Assembly (NCBI RefSeq): GCF_037381185.1
Contig: NZ_JARRQY010000018.1
Span: forward strand, 1 to 64,000
DNA length: 64,000 bases
Reading direction: 5' to 3'
Source of the DNA: Acidihalobacter_A sp037381185
GTDB lineage: Bacteria > Pseudomonadota > Gammaproteobacteria > DSM-5130 > Acidihalobacteraceae
Of this stretch, positions 42,240 through 51,146 are shown piece by piece; within the stretch, counting starts at the first letter, position 1; each line of letters opens with the position of its first letter. A model generated the notes under the pieces. The model did no database searches and was not told where the DNA came from. It saw nothing but the letters and a program-made list of their open reading frames with translations. The translations under genes were made by a program, and so were the position numbers.

Positions 42240-44573
42240 ATGTCCGGGCTGCCGGTGAGCTTGGATGGATGTCTGAACCAGGAGCGACGAGCGGTGGCCG
42301 ATAGCGAGCCGTGGAATCATCTGTCGATGAGCGATAGCTCCGGGCGGTCGAGCGGGGTGCAGCGCACCCTGTTTCCGGGCTGGTTGCTGCTGGTCGGCGA
42401 ACAACTGGTGGCCGCAGTGGTTTGGATAGGCATCGCCTGTCTGACGCTGTGGCTGATGCCGACGGTGGCACAGATGCCCGTCGATATACTCTGGCCCGCT
42501 AATGCAGTCGCCTACGGGGCGATTATCGTGTTCGGCTGGCGGCTGATACCCGGCTTTGCCCTCGGAGCGTTGGTTCATAAGGTATCCATCGGCTTCGTTT
42601 CGCCTAACCTGATCATCGGCATTTCCACCTTTGTTGCCGTAATGTTATTCGTGGCGATGCTGAATCGCCTGTTGACCTATTGGCTGGGCGACGCTTTCCA
42701 ACAGCAATTGGTGCGGATTTCGCTGATTGCATTCACCAGCGCTGCGTTGTTCACTGCGCTGGGCGTGTATCAGTTCGGTGCCACGCCATCGGCTGGGCTG
42801 ATGCTGTCACTGTGGATGGCGGAAGCGAGTTCGGTGTTGCTGTTCACGCCGTTGGTCCAGCGTTGGCTACAGCGCGACGATGCGGACCGGCGCCATGCGG
42901 CACTGCTGGGTATCAGGCGCCGCACTCCGGGTTGGGTGGTTGCGGTCTGGGTGTCGGCTGCGGTGTTGTTGCTGGCTCTGCAGTGGTGGTTGCTGAACTA
43001 TGCGACGATGTCGTTGCAGAGTCTGCTGCTGATGCAGGTTCTGCCTCTGCTGGTGTTTCCTTTGACCGCGGTGTTCCTGCTCGGTTCGGCAGTGCGTGCC
43101 ATGCTGATGTCTTCGTCGTTCCTGCTGGTGTGGGCGGTGATGCAGTATCACTGCATGATCGGAGGGGCGCGGTGTCCGATGATCAGTCTTGATCTGGAGG
43201 AGCAACTGCCGTTGTTCGCGGCCGCACTGGTGGCGTTTCTGGCCAACGAGTTCAGTTATACCTCGCAGCGCACCTCGCGAGCGCTGCGGCTGGAGCGTTT
43301 TCGGGACGACGTATCCGATCTGTTGAACGATCCGGGCTTGCATCAGCTGCTGCGTAGCCATTTGCGGGAGCCGGGTAGCAGCGTTTCGGTGATCACCGTG
43401 TATGTTCCGGATGTCGACGACTTGGCCGCTCTGATAGGTCATGAGCAGAGCCAGGCCATCGAGCGCGATATCGCCGGCCTCATCTGTGAGGCCACTCATA
43501 ACCACGAGCGGGTCGCGCGGCTTCAGCCCGGGCTGTTCAGTGTGGTGTCGCAGGAGGAACCGGACGCGACTTACTTGCAGGCGCAGCGTATTCAGAGTCT
43601 GCTGAGCAAGGCGCGCGCCGAAAATCGTTTCTACAACGGTCATTTGGCGGTGCAGATCGGGCAGTTGGACCACGTCACGGCTCAGGATATCGATCAGCTT
43701 CTGTCCGCCCAGTTGTTGGTCGCCCAGCGTAGCGAGAAGGAGGTCGATGGACGGCCGTATCGCTACGGCGGAGCGGTGGGCGGCCTTATCGACACCTATC
43801 GCGGATCGCTGCGCTGGGTGCAACGCATGCGCGCGGCGATGGCCGGGGATGGCGCGGACGGTCATTTCGAGTTGTATTGCCAGCCGATCGTGGATCAGAG
43901 CGACCCGGACTTTCTCCAGGTGGAGATTCTGCTGCGCTGGGTGGCGCCGGACGGACGTTTGCTCGGGGCTGGCGAGTTCCTGCCCATCGCTGAGGACTTC
44001 GGCCTCATGCCGTTGGTGGACCGATGGGTCATGGAACGGACAATCAGGCTGATCGCAGGGCATCCGCAGGGGGCGAGGCTGGAAAACATATCGATCAATC
44101 TGTCCGGAGAGTGCTTGGCATACACACGTGTCGACAGGAGCGTGGCGCAATTGCTGGAGACTTACGATTGGCCGGGCGAGCGCCTGTGTTTTGAAATCAC
44201 GGAAAGCATGGTGATTCGCGATACTCGCCAGGCACGCGAGAACATCATGGGACTGCGGGCGCTGGGCTGCCGCATTGCGGTGGACGATTTCGGCACTGGC
44301 CAGGCCACGTTCGCCTATCTCAAGCACTACCCCTTCGACCGCCTCAAGATCGATGGTAGTTTCATCCGCGACGTTGCCGACTCTCCGGTGGACCAGGCGA
44401 TCGTGCGCGCGATCGTGACCGTGGCCCGCGAGATGGGGGCCACGGTGATTGCCGAGTTCGTCGAAAACGAGCGCCAGATCGTGTATCTGGAGCAGTTCGG
44501 GGTACATCAGTTGCAGGGCTTCGGCATTGCATGCCCGCAGCCGCTGGGAGATTATCTGGACGGGCTGGCCTAG
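42240..44573 (+). CDS. MASE1 - degenerate GGDEF - EAL cyclic-di-GMP phosphodiesterase
   Basis: Up to 777 aa. A MASE1-type sensor of eight or more helices (WPANAVAYGAIIVFGWRLIP near residue 85) is followed by a degenerate GGDEF domain: the signature reads RLQPGLFSVV, so no cyclase activity is expected. The C-terminal EAL domain keeps EILLRW, NISINLSGE, ITES, the DDFGTG pair and KIDGSFI, the residues that bind metal and substrate, so hydrolysis of c-di-GMP is likely. The start is uncertain: ATG 42240, GTG 42294 and ATG 42327 are in frame. It ends in TAG, where an inverted-repeat element begins. A GAF-domain gene follows. Confidence 0.85.
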   Translation: MSGLPVSLDGCLNQERRAVADSEPWNHLSMSDSSGRSSGVQRTLFPGWLLLVGEQLVAAVVWIGIACLTLWLMPTVAQMPVDILWPANAVAYGAIIVFGWRLIPGFALGALVHKVSIGFVSPNLIIGISTFVAVMLFVAMLNRLLTYWLGDAFQQQLVRISLIAFTSAALFTALGVYQFGATPSAGLMLSLWMAEASSVLLFTPLVQRWLQRDDADRRHAALLGIRRRTPGWVVAVWVSAAVLLLALQWWLLNYATMSLQSLLLMQVLPLLVFPLTAVFLLGSAVRAMLMSSSFLLVWAVMQYHCMIGGARCPMISLDLEEQLPLFAAALVAFLANEFSYTSQRTSRALRLERFRDDVSDLLNDPGLHQLLRSHLREPGSSVSVITVYVPDVDDLAALIGHEQSQAIERDIAGLICEATHNHERVARLQPGLFSVVSQEEPDATYLQAQRIQSLLSKARAENRFYNGHLAVQIGQLDHVTAQDIDQLLSAQLLVAQRSEKEVDGRPYRYGGAVGGLIDTYRGSLRWVQRMRAAMAGDGADGHFELYCQPIVDQSDPDFLQVEILLRWVAPDGRLLGAGEFLPIAEDFGLMPLVDRWVMERTIRLIAGHPQGARLENISINLSGECLAYTRVDRSVAQLLETYDWPGERLCFEITESMVIRDTRQARENIMGLRALGCRIAVDDFGTGQATFAYLKHYPFDRLKIDGSFIRDVADSPVDQAIVRAIVTVAREMGATVIAEFVENERQIVYLEQFGVHQLQGFGIACPQPLGDYLDGLA

Positions 44574-44634
44574 GGGCTAGTTCACACTATCGCGCGACCC
44601 GGCAACGCACCGCTCAATAGTGTGAACAGGCCCC
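44573..44634. repeat. 62-bp inverted-repeat element (short form)
   Basis: GTTCACACTAT (44580-44590) and ATAGTGTGAAC (44617-44627) are perfect arms, extended outward to GGGGCT and AGGCCCC. Read inward, both ends resemble those of the 225-bp element at 52837-53061 (consensus GGGTCTGTTCANACTATTG). It looks like two ends of a mobile element joined with the middle deleted. Confidence 0.6.
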
Positions 44635-44743
44635 AGGCTCCGGTGCTTGCCAAACCCCGGCAACGCGCTATAGGTGCATAGTAGGAGGTCGGGGTTTCCG
44701 GCCGATGCTTGCGGGCGACCATACACAGATCCGGGCGGGTGGC

Positions 44744-45523
44744 ATGAGTCTATCTGGGGATACCGAGTTCATCGGCAACCTGATCGGCGCTTCGAAGTTG
44801 CTGGCGAAGCGCGAGAAACTGGAGGACGGGTTGCGCGAGCTTGCGGCGACGACGGCTCACATGCTGCAGGCGGAGAAGTGTTCGATCATGCTGGTCAGCG
44901 ACGAGGCCGAGGCGCCGGAGACGTCTCAGGACATGCGTCTGCGAGTCTATGCGAACTACGGTGCGCTGCCGCAGGCAGCCTATGAGCAGGGGATGCGTTT
45001 CAACGAGGGCATTTCGGGCTATGTCGCCGGGACGGCCAAGCCGCTGCTGGTGGAGGACATTTCCCGGTCGCGTTTTGCCGGGTCAGCCCGTTACGCCGAG
45101 GATAGCCGCAAGAGCCTGATCAGCGCTCCCATTCTGCTTGGCGGTAAGGTGATCGGCGTTATCAATATCGCGAGTCCGCTCGACGGACGCACGTTCACCG
45201 AACACGATCTGGAACTGCTCAATATCTTTGCCCTGTTCGTCGGCCAGTCGATTCACATCGTGCAACTGCAAAGCGTGCTGCGCTCGCGCTTTCTGCAGTT
45301 GGCCCTGGCGCTGGAGGACAAGGAGGGGCGGCACCCGGACAGGCCTCTCAGCCCGGACCCGGCGCATCTGGCAAGCATCGTCGCCAAGACCATTTTCCGT
45401 GAGCTGAACCAGGGCGGTTTCAGTTCCAGTCAGATCCTGAACGTCGCCTCGGAGGTGATCGGCCTGCTGAACGAGGAACTGGAAACGCACAAGCATCGCG
45501 TGGAACGTGAGGACGGGGTCTGA
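44744..45523 (+). CDS. GAF domain protein
   Basis: About 259 aa soluble protein with one GAF sensor domain (residues 15-165: LQAEKCSIMLVSDEAEAPET, GISGYVAGTAKPLLVEDISR, LISAPILLGGKVIGVINIAS) and a helical C-terminus (LASIVAKTIFRELNQGGFSS). There is no output domain, so it may act by protein contact. The start ATG 44744 is preferred; ATG 44705 is in frame, but the AGGAGG upstream of it is too far. It follows the EAL gene and could be part of the same signalling unit. Confidence 0.8.
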   Translation: MSLSGDTEFIGNLIGASKLLAKREKLEDGLRELAATTAHMLQAEKCSIMLVSDEAEAPETSQDMRLRVYANYGALPQAAYEQGMRFNEGISGYVAGTAKPLLVEDISRSRFAGSARYAEDSRKSLISAPILLGGKVIGVINIASPLDGRTFTEHDLELLNIFALFVGQSIHIVQLQSVLRSRFLQLALALEDKEGRHPDRPLSPDPAHLASIVAKTIFRELNQGGFSSSQILNVASEVIGLLNEELETHKHRVEREDGV

Positions 45524-45564
45524 ACGTTTCGGCGCTTGCCGTTAGTAACCCGTCACCGGCCACG

Positions 45565-45708
45565 GTGCAGTTCCTGGAGATGATCAAGGGCAACGACTAC
45601 ATACTCCGGTTGCTCGGCGAGGAGATACGGCTATCGGCCAAGGAGCGCCGGTGCGTGGTCGATCATGCGGTGGAGATCTTTCTTCGGGGCGTTTCCTCGG
45701 AACAATAG
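45565..45708 (+). CDS. Small hypothetical protein, 42-47 aa
   Basis: The frame after the GAF gene reads VQFLEMIKGNDYILRLLGEE then IRLSAKERRCVVDHAVEIFL and ends at TAG 45706. GTG 45565 or ATG 45580 may start it; neither has a good ribosome site. The composition is that of a real helical protein. I know no family. It is convergent with the transglutaminase-like gene. Confidence 0.4.
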   Translation: MQFLEMIKGNDYILRLLGEEIRLSAKERRCVVDHAVEIFLRGVSSEQ

Positions 45709-45740
45709 GGCGCCTTCACCGGGAGCAAGTATGCGCCTCC

Positions 45741-46556
45741 TCAGGAACCGTCGGATTCCATGTCATGAGGGGCTGTGCCGAGTTGGACCTCGACTTCCTG
45801 CAGTGCGGGATAGACGGGGGGGCCGAACTGGGTGTAGACCGCCACATCGGCCGCATCTCGTCCGTAGCCGATGGAAACGTAGCCGCCGCGGAGTTCCTGC
45901 CGGGTCGCGTCGAAAGCGTACCAGCGCCCGCCGACATAGGCTTCGAACCAGGCATGCAGGTCCATCGGTTCCAGATCATGCAGATAGCCGACTACGAGAC
46001 GCGCCGGAATGCTGATGCCGCGGCATAGGGCGATGCCCAGGTGGGCAAGGTCGCGACAGACGCCGAAGCCGCGGGCCTCGACTTCTGAAGCCGACAGCGG
46101 GCGGTCGCTGCTGCCGGGCACAAAGCGGATCGACTTGCGCAGCCAGTTCTCTATGGCGGCGATCTGGTCGTAGCCGGGTGCGGCGCCGACGACGATCTCA
46201 CTCGCCAGTGCGCCGAAACGGTCCGCCTCGCAATAGCGGCTGGGCAGCAGGTAACCCAGCACGTCGTCGGGCAGGCGCTGGATCTCGACGAACGGTGCTC
46301 CGGGGGCGCGGTCGACGCTGTCGGCGGTTTTGACTTCGGCCGCGGTATGTAGGGCGAAGCGGCCGGGCGGTGCGACCAGGCGCTGACACAAATTGCCGAA
46401 GCCGTCGGTAAACTCGTGTACCGGGACGTAGGGCGTGAGCCGATATTCTTCACGCGTGACCCATTGCTGTGCGCCACTGCGCGGGCGCAGCATCAGCACA
46501 AAGGGCGTCGGCACGCCGATGTCGAACGCCATGTCGCAGCGCGTATGCAGCCACAT
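45741..46556 (-). CDS. Transglutaminase-like family protein
   Basis: 271 aa cytoplasmic protein. An N-terminal beta domain with RLTPYVPVHEFTDGFGNLCQ is followed by a papain-like transglutaminase core with Cys in GFGVCRDLAHLGIALCRG, His in MDLHAWFEAYVG and Asp in FDATRQEL. The triad is complete. Such proteins act as peptidases or amide hydrolases rather than cross-linkers in bacteria. It resembles the transglutaminase genes at 53115 and 56450 but stands apart from them. The start MWLHTRCD at 46556 is a choice; MAFDIGVP at 46532 is also possible. Confidence 0.82.
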   Translation of the reverse strand: MWLHTRCDMAFDIGVPTPFVLMLRPRSGAQQWVTREEYRLTPYVPVHEFTDGFGNLCQRLVAPPGRFALHTAAEVKTADSVDRAPGAPFVEIQRLPDDVLGYLLPSRYCEADRFGALASEIVVGAAPGYDQIAAIENWLRKSIRFVPGSSDRPLSASEVEARGFGVCRDLAHLGIALCRGISIPARLVVGYLHDLEPMDLHAWFEAYVGGRWYAFDATRQELRGGYVSIGYGRDAADVAVYTQFGPPVYPALQEVEVQLGTAPHDMESDGS

Positions 46557-46773
46557 TCGCAGAATTCCGTGAGGTGTGAAGGATGCGGGCAGTGAAACAT
46601 CCGAGGCCGGGGTGGCGCAATGCTACGAAGTCGTACCGCGCACCCCATGGCCGGCGGTGTCGCCACAGGCGAAAGTCGGCATCGTCCCTGAGTATGGCGT
46701 CATGGTCCGTGGATATTCTGGCGGGCGCCCCCATATTGCCTTGTCGAGATGATTTTTCAGCGAGGTGAACTTC

Positions 46774-47208
46774 GTGAGCGACTCATTGCACATCGTTTGT
46801 CCGCATTGCACGGCGGTCAATCGCATTCCGTCGGCCCGTTTGGGAGAGAGTCCGCGATGCGGCAAGTGTCACGGGGAGCTGTTCACCGGCCATCCGGTCG
46901 AATTGGATGCGGCCGGTTTCGACAAACACGTCGGGCGTGGCGACATTCCCGTGCTGGTGGACTTCTGGGCACCGTGGTGCGGGCCGTGCAAGATGATGGC
47001 GCCGCATTTTGTGCAGGCCGCCGGACAGCTCGAGCCGCGTGTGCGCGTGGCCAAGGTCGATACCGAGGCTGAGCAGGCTCTGGGGGCGCGTTTCGGCATC
47101 CGCAGCATTCCGACGCTGGCGCTGTTCAAGGGCGGACGCGAAGTGGCGCGTCAGGCGGGCGCCATGGGGGCGGCGGACATCGTGCGCTGGACGCAGGGCC
47201 ACCTCTGA
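46774..47208 (+). CDS. trxC: Thioredoxin TrxC (thioredoxin 2)
   Basis: 144 aa. The N-terminal zinc-binding pairs CPHC and CGKC (residues 9-12 and 30-33 approximately) mark thioredoxin 2; the active site is DFWAPWCGPCKMMAP. It reduces disulfides in the cytoplasm and in relatives is induced by oxidants. I chose GTG 46774 (SDSLHIVCPHCTAVNRIP) because GAGG lies eight bases upstream and the family starts here; GTG 46765 is in frame. It is a single gene between the transglutaminase-like and rhodanese genes. Confidence 0.93.
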   Translation: MSDSLHIVCPHCTAVNRIPSARLGESPRCGKCHGELFTGHPVELDAAGFDKHVGRGDIPVLVDFWAPWCGPCKMMAPHFVQAAGQLEPRVRVAKVDTEAEQALGARFGIRSIPTLALFKGGREVARQAGAMGAADIVRWTQGHL

Positions 47209-47267
47209 GGCGCGTCTGAAACGCGCGGGTCAGGCCTGGGAAATCGGTTGGCGGACGGTAAGGGCGC

Positions 47268-47693
47268 TCAGCATTGTTCCCAGGGCAGGCCCTCGAAACG
47301 CCAGCCGGCCACCGTGCCGCGGTGGTGTTCGGGGTCGAGCGGCCCCTCGAAGCCTCCTTCGACGTTGTAGACGCGTTGGAAACCCGCTCCGAGAAGCACT
47401 TCGCCGGCTTCGCGCGAGCGGCGGCCGCTGCGGCAAATGAGAATGATCGCCGGGCAGTCGCCGTTCTCGCATACAGCGCCGCCAAGCATGAGTTCGCGGG
47501 TCTGGGCGACGAAGCGCGGGTTGGGGACCCAGTCAGGCTCGTCCAGCCAGGCGATGTGCACGGCCCCGACCGGATGGCCGATCATCAGGTATTCCATGGA
47601 GGAGCGCACGTCGATCAGCACGCTCTGGGGCTCGGTGCGGGTCAGTTCGTGCGCTGCCTGGGGGCTCAGCGGCTGCGGCGCCGGCTTGTTCAT
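47268..47693 (-). CDS. Rhodanese-like domain protein
   Basis: 141 aa single rhodanese domain with the active-site loop CRSGRRS (Cys near residue 88). VLIDVRSSMEYLMIGHPVGA is the conserved N-terminal CH2-like motif. It may transfer sulfane sulfur to a partner. The extended ending EGPLDPEHHRGTVAGWRFEG then LPW is that of rhodaneses seen near sulfur or thioredoxin genes. It is convergent with trxC. Confidence 0.88.
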   Translation of the reverse strand: MNKPAPQPLSPQAAHELTRTEPQSVLIDVRSSMEYLMIGHPVGAVHIAWLDEPDWVPNPRFVAQTRELMLGGAVCENGDCPAIILICRSGRRSREAGEVLLGAGFQRVYNVEGGFEGPLDPEHHRGTVAGWRFEGLPWEQC

Positions 47694-47786
47694 GATCTTC
47701 TGTCCTGTCCTTGTTTCAGAAAAAGGCGGCATCCTGCGCGCCCGGCTTATACATATAGTTCATGAGGCCGCGGCGCGCGAACCGCA

Positions 47787-48764
47787 TCAGTCGTCCGCGT
47801 AGCGCTCGCTGGTGAAATCCTCGGCCGGCCCGAGCGGTACCAGGTCATGCGGGTTGAGTTCCGGATGACTGGTGTAATAGTGGTGCTTTATATGATCGAA
47901 GTGGACCGTTTCGGCTATTCCAGGGGTGCGGTACAGGCTGTTGGCATAGCTGCGCAGCCGTGGGTAGTCAATCAGACGCCGCAGATTGCACTTGAAGTGC
48001 GTGTGGTAGACGGCGTCGAAGCGTGCCAGCGTGGTGAACAGGCGCCAGTCCGCTTCCGTGGGCGTGTCCGTGAGTAGAAAACGGTTGTCGGCAAGCCGCT
48101 CTTCGAGTTGATCGAGGGTCGCGAACAGGCGGGTGACCGCCCCGGCGTGAGCCGCCTGCGAGGAGGCGAAACCGGCGCGGTAGACGCCGTTGTTGACGTT
48201 TTCGTAGATTTCCGCGTTGAGCCCGTCGATGGCCTCGCGCAGCGGTTTCGGGTACAGGTCCACATCCGCACGTCCGTAGGCGTCGAAGGCGCTGTTGAGC
48301 ATGCGGATGATTTCAGAGGACTCGTTGTTGACGATGGTTTCGCGTTCTCGGTCCCACAGTGCGGGTACCGTGACGATGCCGCTATAGTGCGGATCCGCGC
48401 GGGTGTACAGTTCGTGCATATGGGCCGAACCGTAGAGTTCGTCGCCGGTGGCGCCCGGGAAGTCGTCATCGAATGACCAGCCCTCGGGTCCCATATGCGG
48501 ATGCACCACGGACACCGAGATGATGTCCTGTAAGCCCTTGAGCGCCCGCACGATCAGCGTGCGGTGCGCCCAGGGGCAGGCATGGGAGACGTAGAGGTGG
48601 TAGCGCCCCGGCTCGGCGGCGAAGCCGGCTTCGCCGCTCGGTCCGGGGCGGCCATCCGCGGTTATCCAGTTGCGGAACTGCGAGTCCTTGCGCACGAACT
48701 CGCCTCCGCGGGTTTCATGCGCAAGCCAGTCTGTGCGCAGTTGTCCATCGATCAGCAAACTCAT
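47787..48764 (-). CDS. yqjG: Glutathionyl-hydroquinone reductase (YqjG-like)
   Basis: 325 aa glutathione transferase of the Xi class. The catalytic cysteine is in VSHACPWAHRTLIVRALKGL. The Xi class removes glutathione from glutathionyl-hydroquinones. Other marks are the N-terminal GEFVRKDSQFRNWI, NNESSEIIRMLN, and the C-terminal HIKHHYYTSHPELNPHDLVP. ATG 48764 has AAGGAG upstream. The DoxX gene upstream matches the yqjF-yqjG pair of enterobacteria (gap 23 bases). Confidence 0.93.
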   Translation of the reverse strand: MSLLIDGQLRTDWLAHETRGGEFVRKDSQFRNWITADGRPGPSGEAGFAAEPGRYHLYVSHACPWAHRTLIVRALKGLQDIISVSVVHPHMGPEGWSFDDDFPGATGDELYGSAHMHELYTRADPHYSGIVTVPALWDRERETIVNNESSEIIRMLNSAFDAYGRADVDLYPKPLREAIDGLNAEIYENVNNGVYRAGFASSQAAHAGAVTRLFATLDQLEERLADNRFLLTDTPTEADWRLFTTLARFDAVYHTHFKCNLRRLIDYPRLRSYANSLYRTPGIAETVHFDHIKHHYYTSHPELNPHDLVPLGPAEDFTSERYADD

Positions 48765-48787
48765 GGCTCGTCTCCTTCAGGGTGGGG

Positions 48788-49165
48788 CTAGCGTCCGGCG
48801 CTGCCGTCGAGGCTGAAGCGGCCGGCACCCGCTGCCGCGAGTACGAACAGGCCGCCGGCGAAGGCCAGATCGCTCATCAGCAGGATTTTCTGCATGCCTT
48901 GGCCCACTTGGTGGTGGAAGATGATGGCGGCCAATACGCTGAAGATGCCCAGTGCCAGCGCGGCCCAGCGCGTCTGCCAGCCGACCAGCAGGGCGATGCC
49001 GCCGCCGAGTTCGAGCAGAATGACCAGCGGCAGGAGGATGCCGGGCACGCCGTAGGCGGCCATGTAGTGGGCGGTGCCGGCGTAGCCGACGATCTTGCCG
49101 TAGCCGGCGATGATGAAAATCTGGGACAGCAGGATGCGTCCGATCAGAAACGCGGCGTCACGCAT
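48788..49165 (-). CDS. DoxX family membrane protein (YqjF-like)
   Basis: 125 aa with four membrane helices; RILLSQIFIIAGYGKIVGYA is the DoxX signature. ATG 49165 has GGAG upstream. It is the first gene of a two-gene operon with yqjG, as in E. coli. DoxX proteins are linked to quinone or thiol redox protection; the exact role is unclear. Confidence 0.88.
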   Translation of the reverse strand: MRDAAFLIGRILLSQIFIIAGYGKIVGYAGTAHYMAAYGVPGILLPLVILLELGGGIALLVGWQTRWAALALGIFSVLAAIIFHHQVGQGMQKILLMSDLAFAGGLFVLAAAGAGRFSLDGSAGR

Positions 49166-49293
49166 GTTTTTCTCCGATGATGGTGGTTGGCGCATGCGGA
49201 ATTCGTCCGCACGAAGGCCATTGTCGGAGCTTGCGGGATGAGGTGTGGCGAAAAGATCTGAGAGAGACGTTCGAGAGCTTTGTACAAGTGAGT

Positions 49294-49319
49294 CCGCGAG
49301 CGGCGGCCGCCGCTCGCGG
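49294..49319. terminator. 26-bp palindrome after ectC
   Basis: CCGCGAGCGGCGG and its exact complement meet without a spacer at 49306/49307. It begins 21 bases beyond the ectC stop on the minus strand and very likely ends the ectoine operon. No T-tract follows. Confidence 0.55.
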
Positions 49320-49340
49320 GCAATCGGTCCGGCGGGCTGC

Positions 49341-49748
49341 TCAGGCCGTCGCTGCGGCGTCGTCTTCCTGCATGAGCGGGTAGACGCCGTTCTCGTCGTG
49401 CACTTCGCGCCCGGTCAGCGGCGGATCGAACACGCACAGGCACTCGAAGTCGGTGACCGCGTGCAGGTTGTGTTCCTCGTGTCCGTCCAGCGTGTAGAGG
49501 GTGCCGGGTTTGATCGTGTAGGTCTTGCCGCTGGCGAGGCATTCGATCCTGGCTTCGCCGGACAGGCAGTAAACCGCCTCGATGTGGTTCTGGTACCAGA
49601 TGTGCGTCACCGTACCGGCGTAGAGCACGGTGTGGTTGAGCGAGAAGCCGACGCCGTCGCGCGCAATCAGCATGCGGTTGCTTTCGAAGGTGTCGGTGCG
49701 CACGGAGTTTTCGCCGGCTTTCACTTCGTCGAGGGTTCTGACGATCAT
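49341..49748 (-). CDS. ectC: L-ectoine synthase
   Basis: 135 aa cupin-fold enzyme that closes N-gamma-acetyl-diaminobutyrate to ectoine. It begins MIVRTLDEVKAGENSVRTDT and has the cupin motifs HTVLYAGTVTHIWYQNHIEA then VYCLSG and GTLYTLDGHEEHNLHA, with the His and Glu that bind iron. It is the third gene of the ectABC operon, 42 bases after ectB. No ectD (hydroxylase) or ask_ect follows in the window. Confidence 0.97.
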   Translation of the reverse strand: MIVRTLDEVKAGENSVRTDTFESNRMLIARDGVGFSLNHTVLYAGTVTHIWYQNHIEAVYCLSGEARIECLASGKTYTIKPGTLYTLDGHEEHNLHAVTDFECLCVFDPPLTGREVHDENGVYPLMQEDDAAATA

Positions 49749-49790
49749 TCGTAGGTTCCTTCCTTGCGTGATTTTGAGGGGACGTGCCGT

Positions 49791-51077
49791 TCAGACGGCG
49801 ATGTCGAGCGTGTCGCCGTCCTGGGCACGGCCGAGAACGGCCTCGGCGCTGCCGGCGATCAGGTCCAGGCCTTCGTGCAGTTCCTCGTCGCTGATGGTCA
49901 GCGCCGGCATGTATTTGGAGACTTCGTCGTCCGGGCCGGCGGTCTCGTGGATCAGACCGCGGGCGAAGGCCGCCTCGGACAGTGCGCGCGGCAGGTCGTG
50001 ATCGCGGCACACCAGCCCCTGCATCATGCCGCGGCCGCGCACCTCGACGAACGCCTCGGGGTAGCAGCGGGCGATCTCTTCCAGGCGGTCGCGCAGGATG
50101 CGCGACTTGCGCTGGATCTCCGCGGCGAACTCGTCGTTCTCCCAGAAGCCCAGCGCCGCGGTGGCGGTCACGAAGGCGTGGTTGTTGCCGCGGAAGGTGC
50201 CGTTGTGTTCGCCGGGCTCCCACTGATCGTGTTCGGGCTTGATCAGGGTCAGGGCGAGCGGCAGGCCGTAGCCGCTGAGCGATTTGGACAGGCAGACGAT
50301 GTCGGGCGAAATGCCCGCTTCCTCGAAGCTGAAGAAGCTGCCGGTACGCCCGCAGCCGGCCTGGATATCGTCCACGATGAGCAGGATGTCGTGGCGGCGG
50401 CACAGCGCCTCCAGGCCCTGCAGCCATTCGGTGGAGGCGACGTTGATGCCGCCCTCGGCCTGCACGGTTTCGACGATCACCGCGGCCGGCTTGTCCATGC
50501 CGCTGCCGTTGTCGCACAGCAGGCGATCCATGTACTCCAGCGTGTCGGTGTCGTCGCCGAAGTAGTTATAGAACGGCATGGTGTCGCCCAGCGTGAGCGT
50601 TACGCCGGCACCGCTGCGCTTGAAGGCGTTGCCGGTGACGGCGAGCGAACCCAGCGTCATGCCGTGGAAGGCGTTGGTGAAGGACACGATCTTCTCGCGC
50701 CCAGTGACCTTGCGCGCCAGCTTGAGCGCGGCTTCGACGGCGTTGGTGCCGGTCGGCCCCGGGAACTGCAGACGGTAGTCCATGCCGCGCGGTTCGAGGA
50801 TCACCTCGTGGAAGCGCTGCATGAACTCGGATTTGGCGCGGGTGGCCAGGTCCAGGCCGTGGGTGATGCCGTCGCGCTCGATGTAGTCGAGCAGATGCGT
50901 CTTGATGCGCGGGTGGTTGTGGCCGTAGTTCAGTGCGCCGGCGCCGGCGAAGAAGTCCAGATAGCGGCGACCTTCGACGTCGTACAGGCAGGCGCCCTCG
51001 GCGCGGTCGAAGACGACGGGAAAATTGCGGACGTAGCCGCGAACTTCGGATTCGTGACGGTCGATGACGTTCATCAT
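49791..51077 (-). CDS. ectB: Diaminobutyrate--2-oxoglutarate transaminase
   Basis: 428 aa class III PLP aminotransferase that makes L-2,4-diaminobutyrate from aspartate semialdehyde with glutamate. FFAGAGALNYGHNHPRIKTH, IVETVQAEGGINVAS, DDIQAGCGRTGSFFSFEEAG and the PLP lysine in CLSKSLSGYGLPLA are visible. It is the second gene of the ectoine operon, 69 bases after ectA. Confidence 0.97.
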   Translation of the reverse strand: MMNVIDRHESEVRGYVRNFPVVFDRAEGACLYDVEGRRYLDFFAGAGALNYGHNHPRIKTHLLDYIERDGITHGLDLATRAKSEFMQRFHEVILEPRGMDYRLQFPGPTGTNAVEAALKLARKVTGREKIVSFTNAFHGMTLGSLAVTGNAFKRSGAGVTLTLGDTMPFYNYFGDDTDTLEYMDRLLCDNGSGMDKPAAVIVETVQAEGGINVASTEWLQGLEALCRRHDILLIVDDIQAGCGRTGSFFSFEEAGISPDIVCLSKSLSGYGLPLALTLIKPEHDQWEPGEHNGTFRGNNHAFVTATAALGFWENDEFAAEIQRKSRILRDRLEEIARCYPEAFVEVRGRGMMQGLVCRDHDLPRALSEAAFARGLIHETAGPDDEVSKYMPALTISDEELHEGLDLIAGSAEAVLGRAQDGDTLDIAV

Positions 51078-51146
51078 GATGCTATGTCTCCTTGGCCTAT
51101 GCGTTAGGTGTGTGCCTGGACGGGGCCCAGGCAGGAGCGGAGGGGA

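Noticed and set aside
42867..44507. 546-codon minus ORF opposite the EAL gene
   Set aside because: Antisense of a clear EAL protein; it is His/Gln/Arg-rich nonsense.
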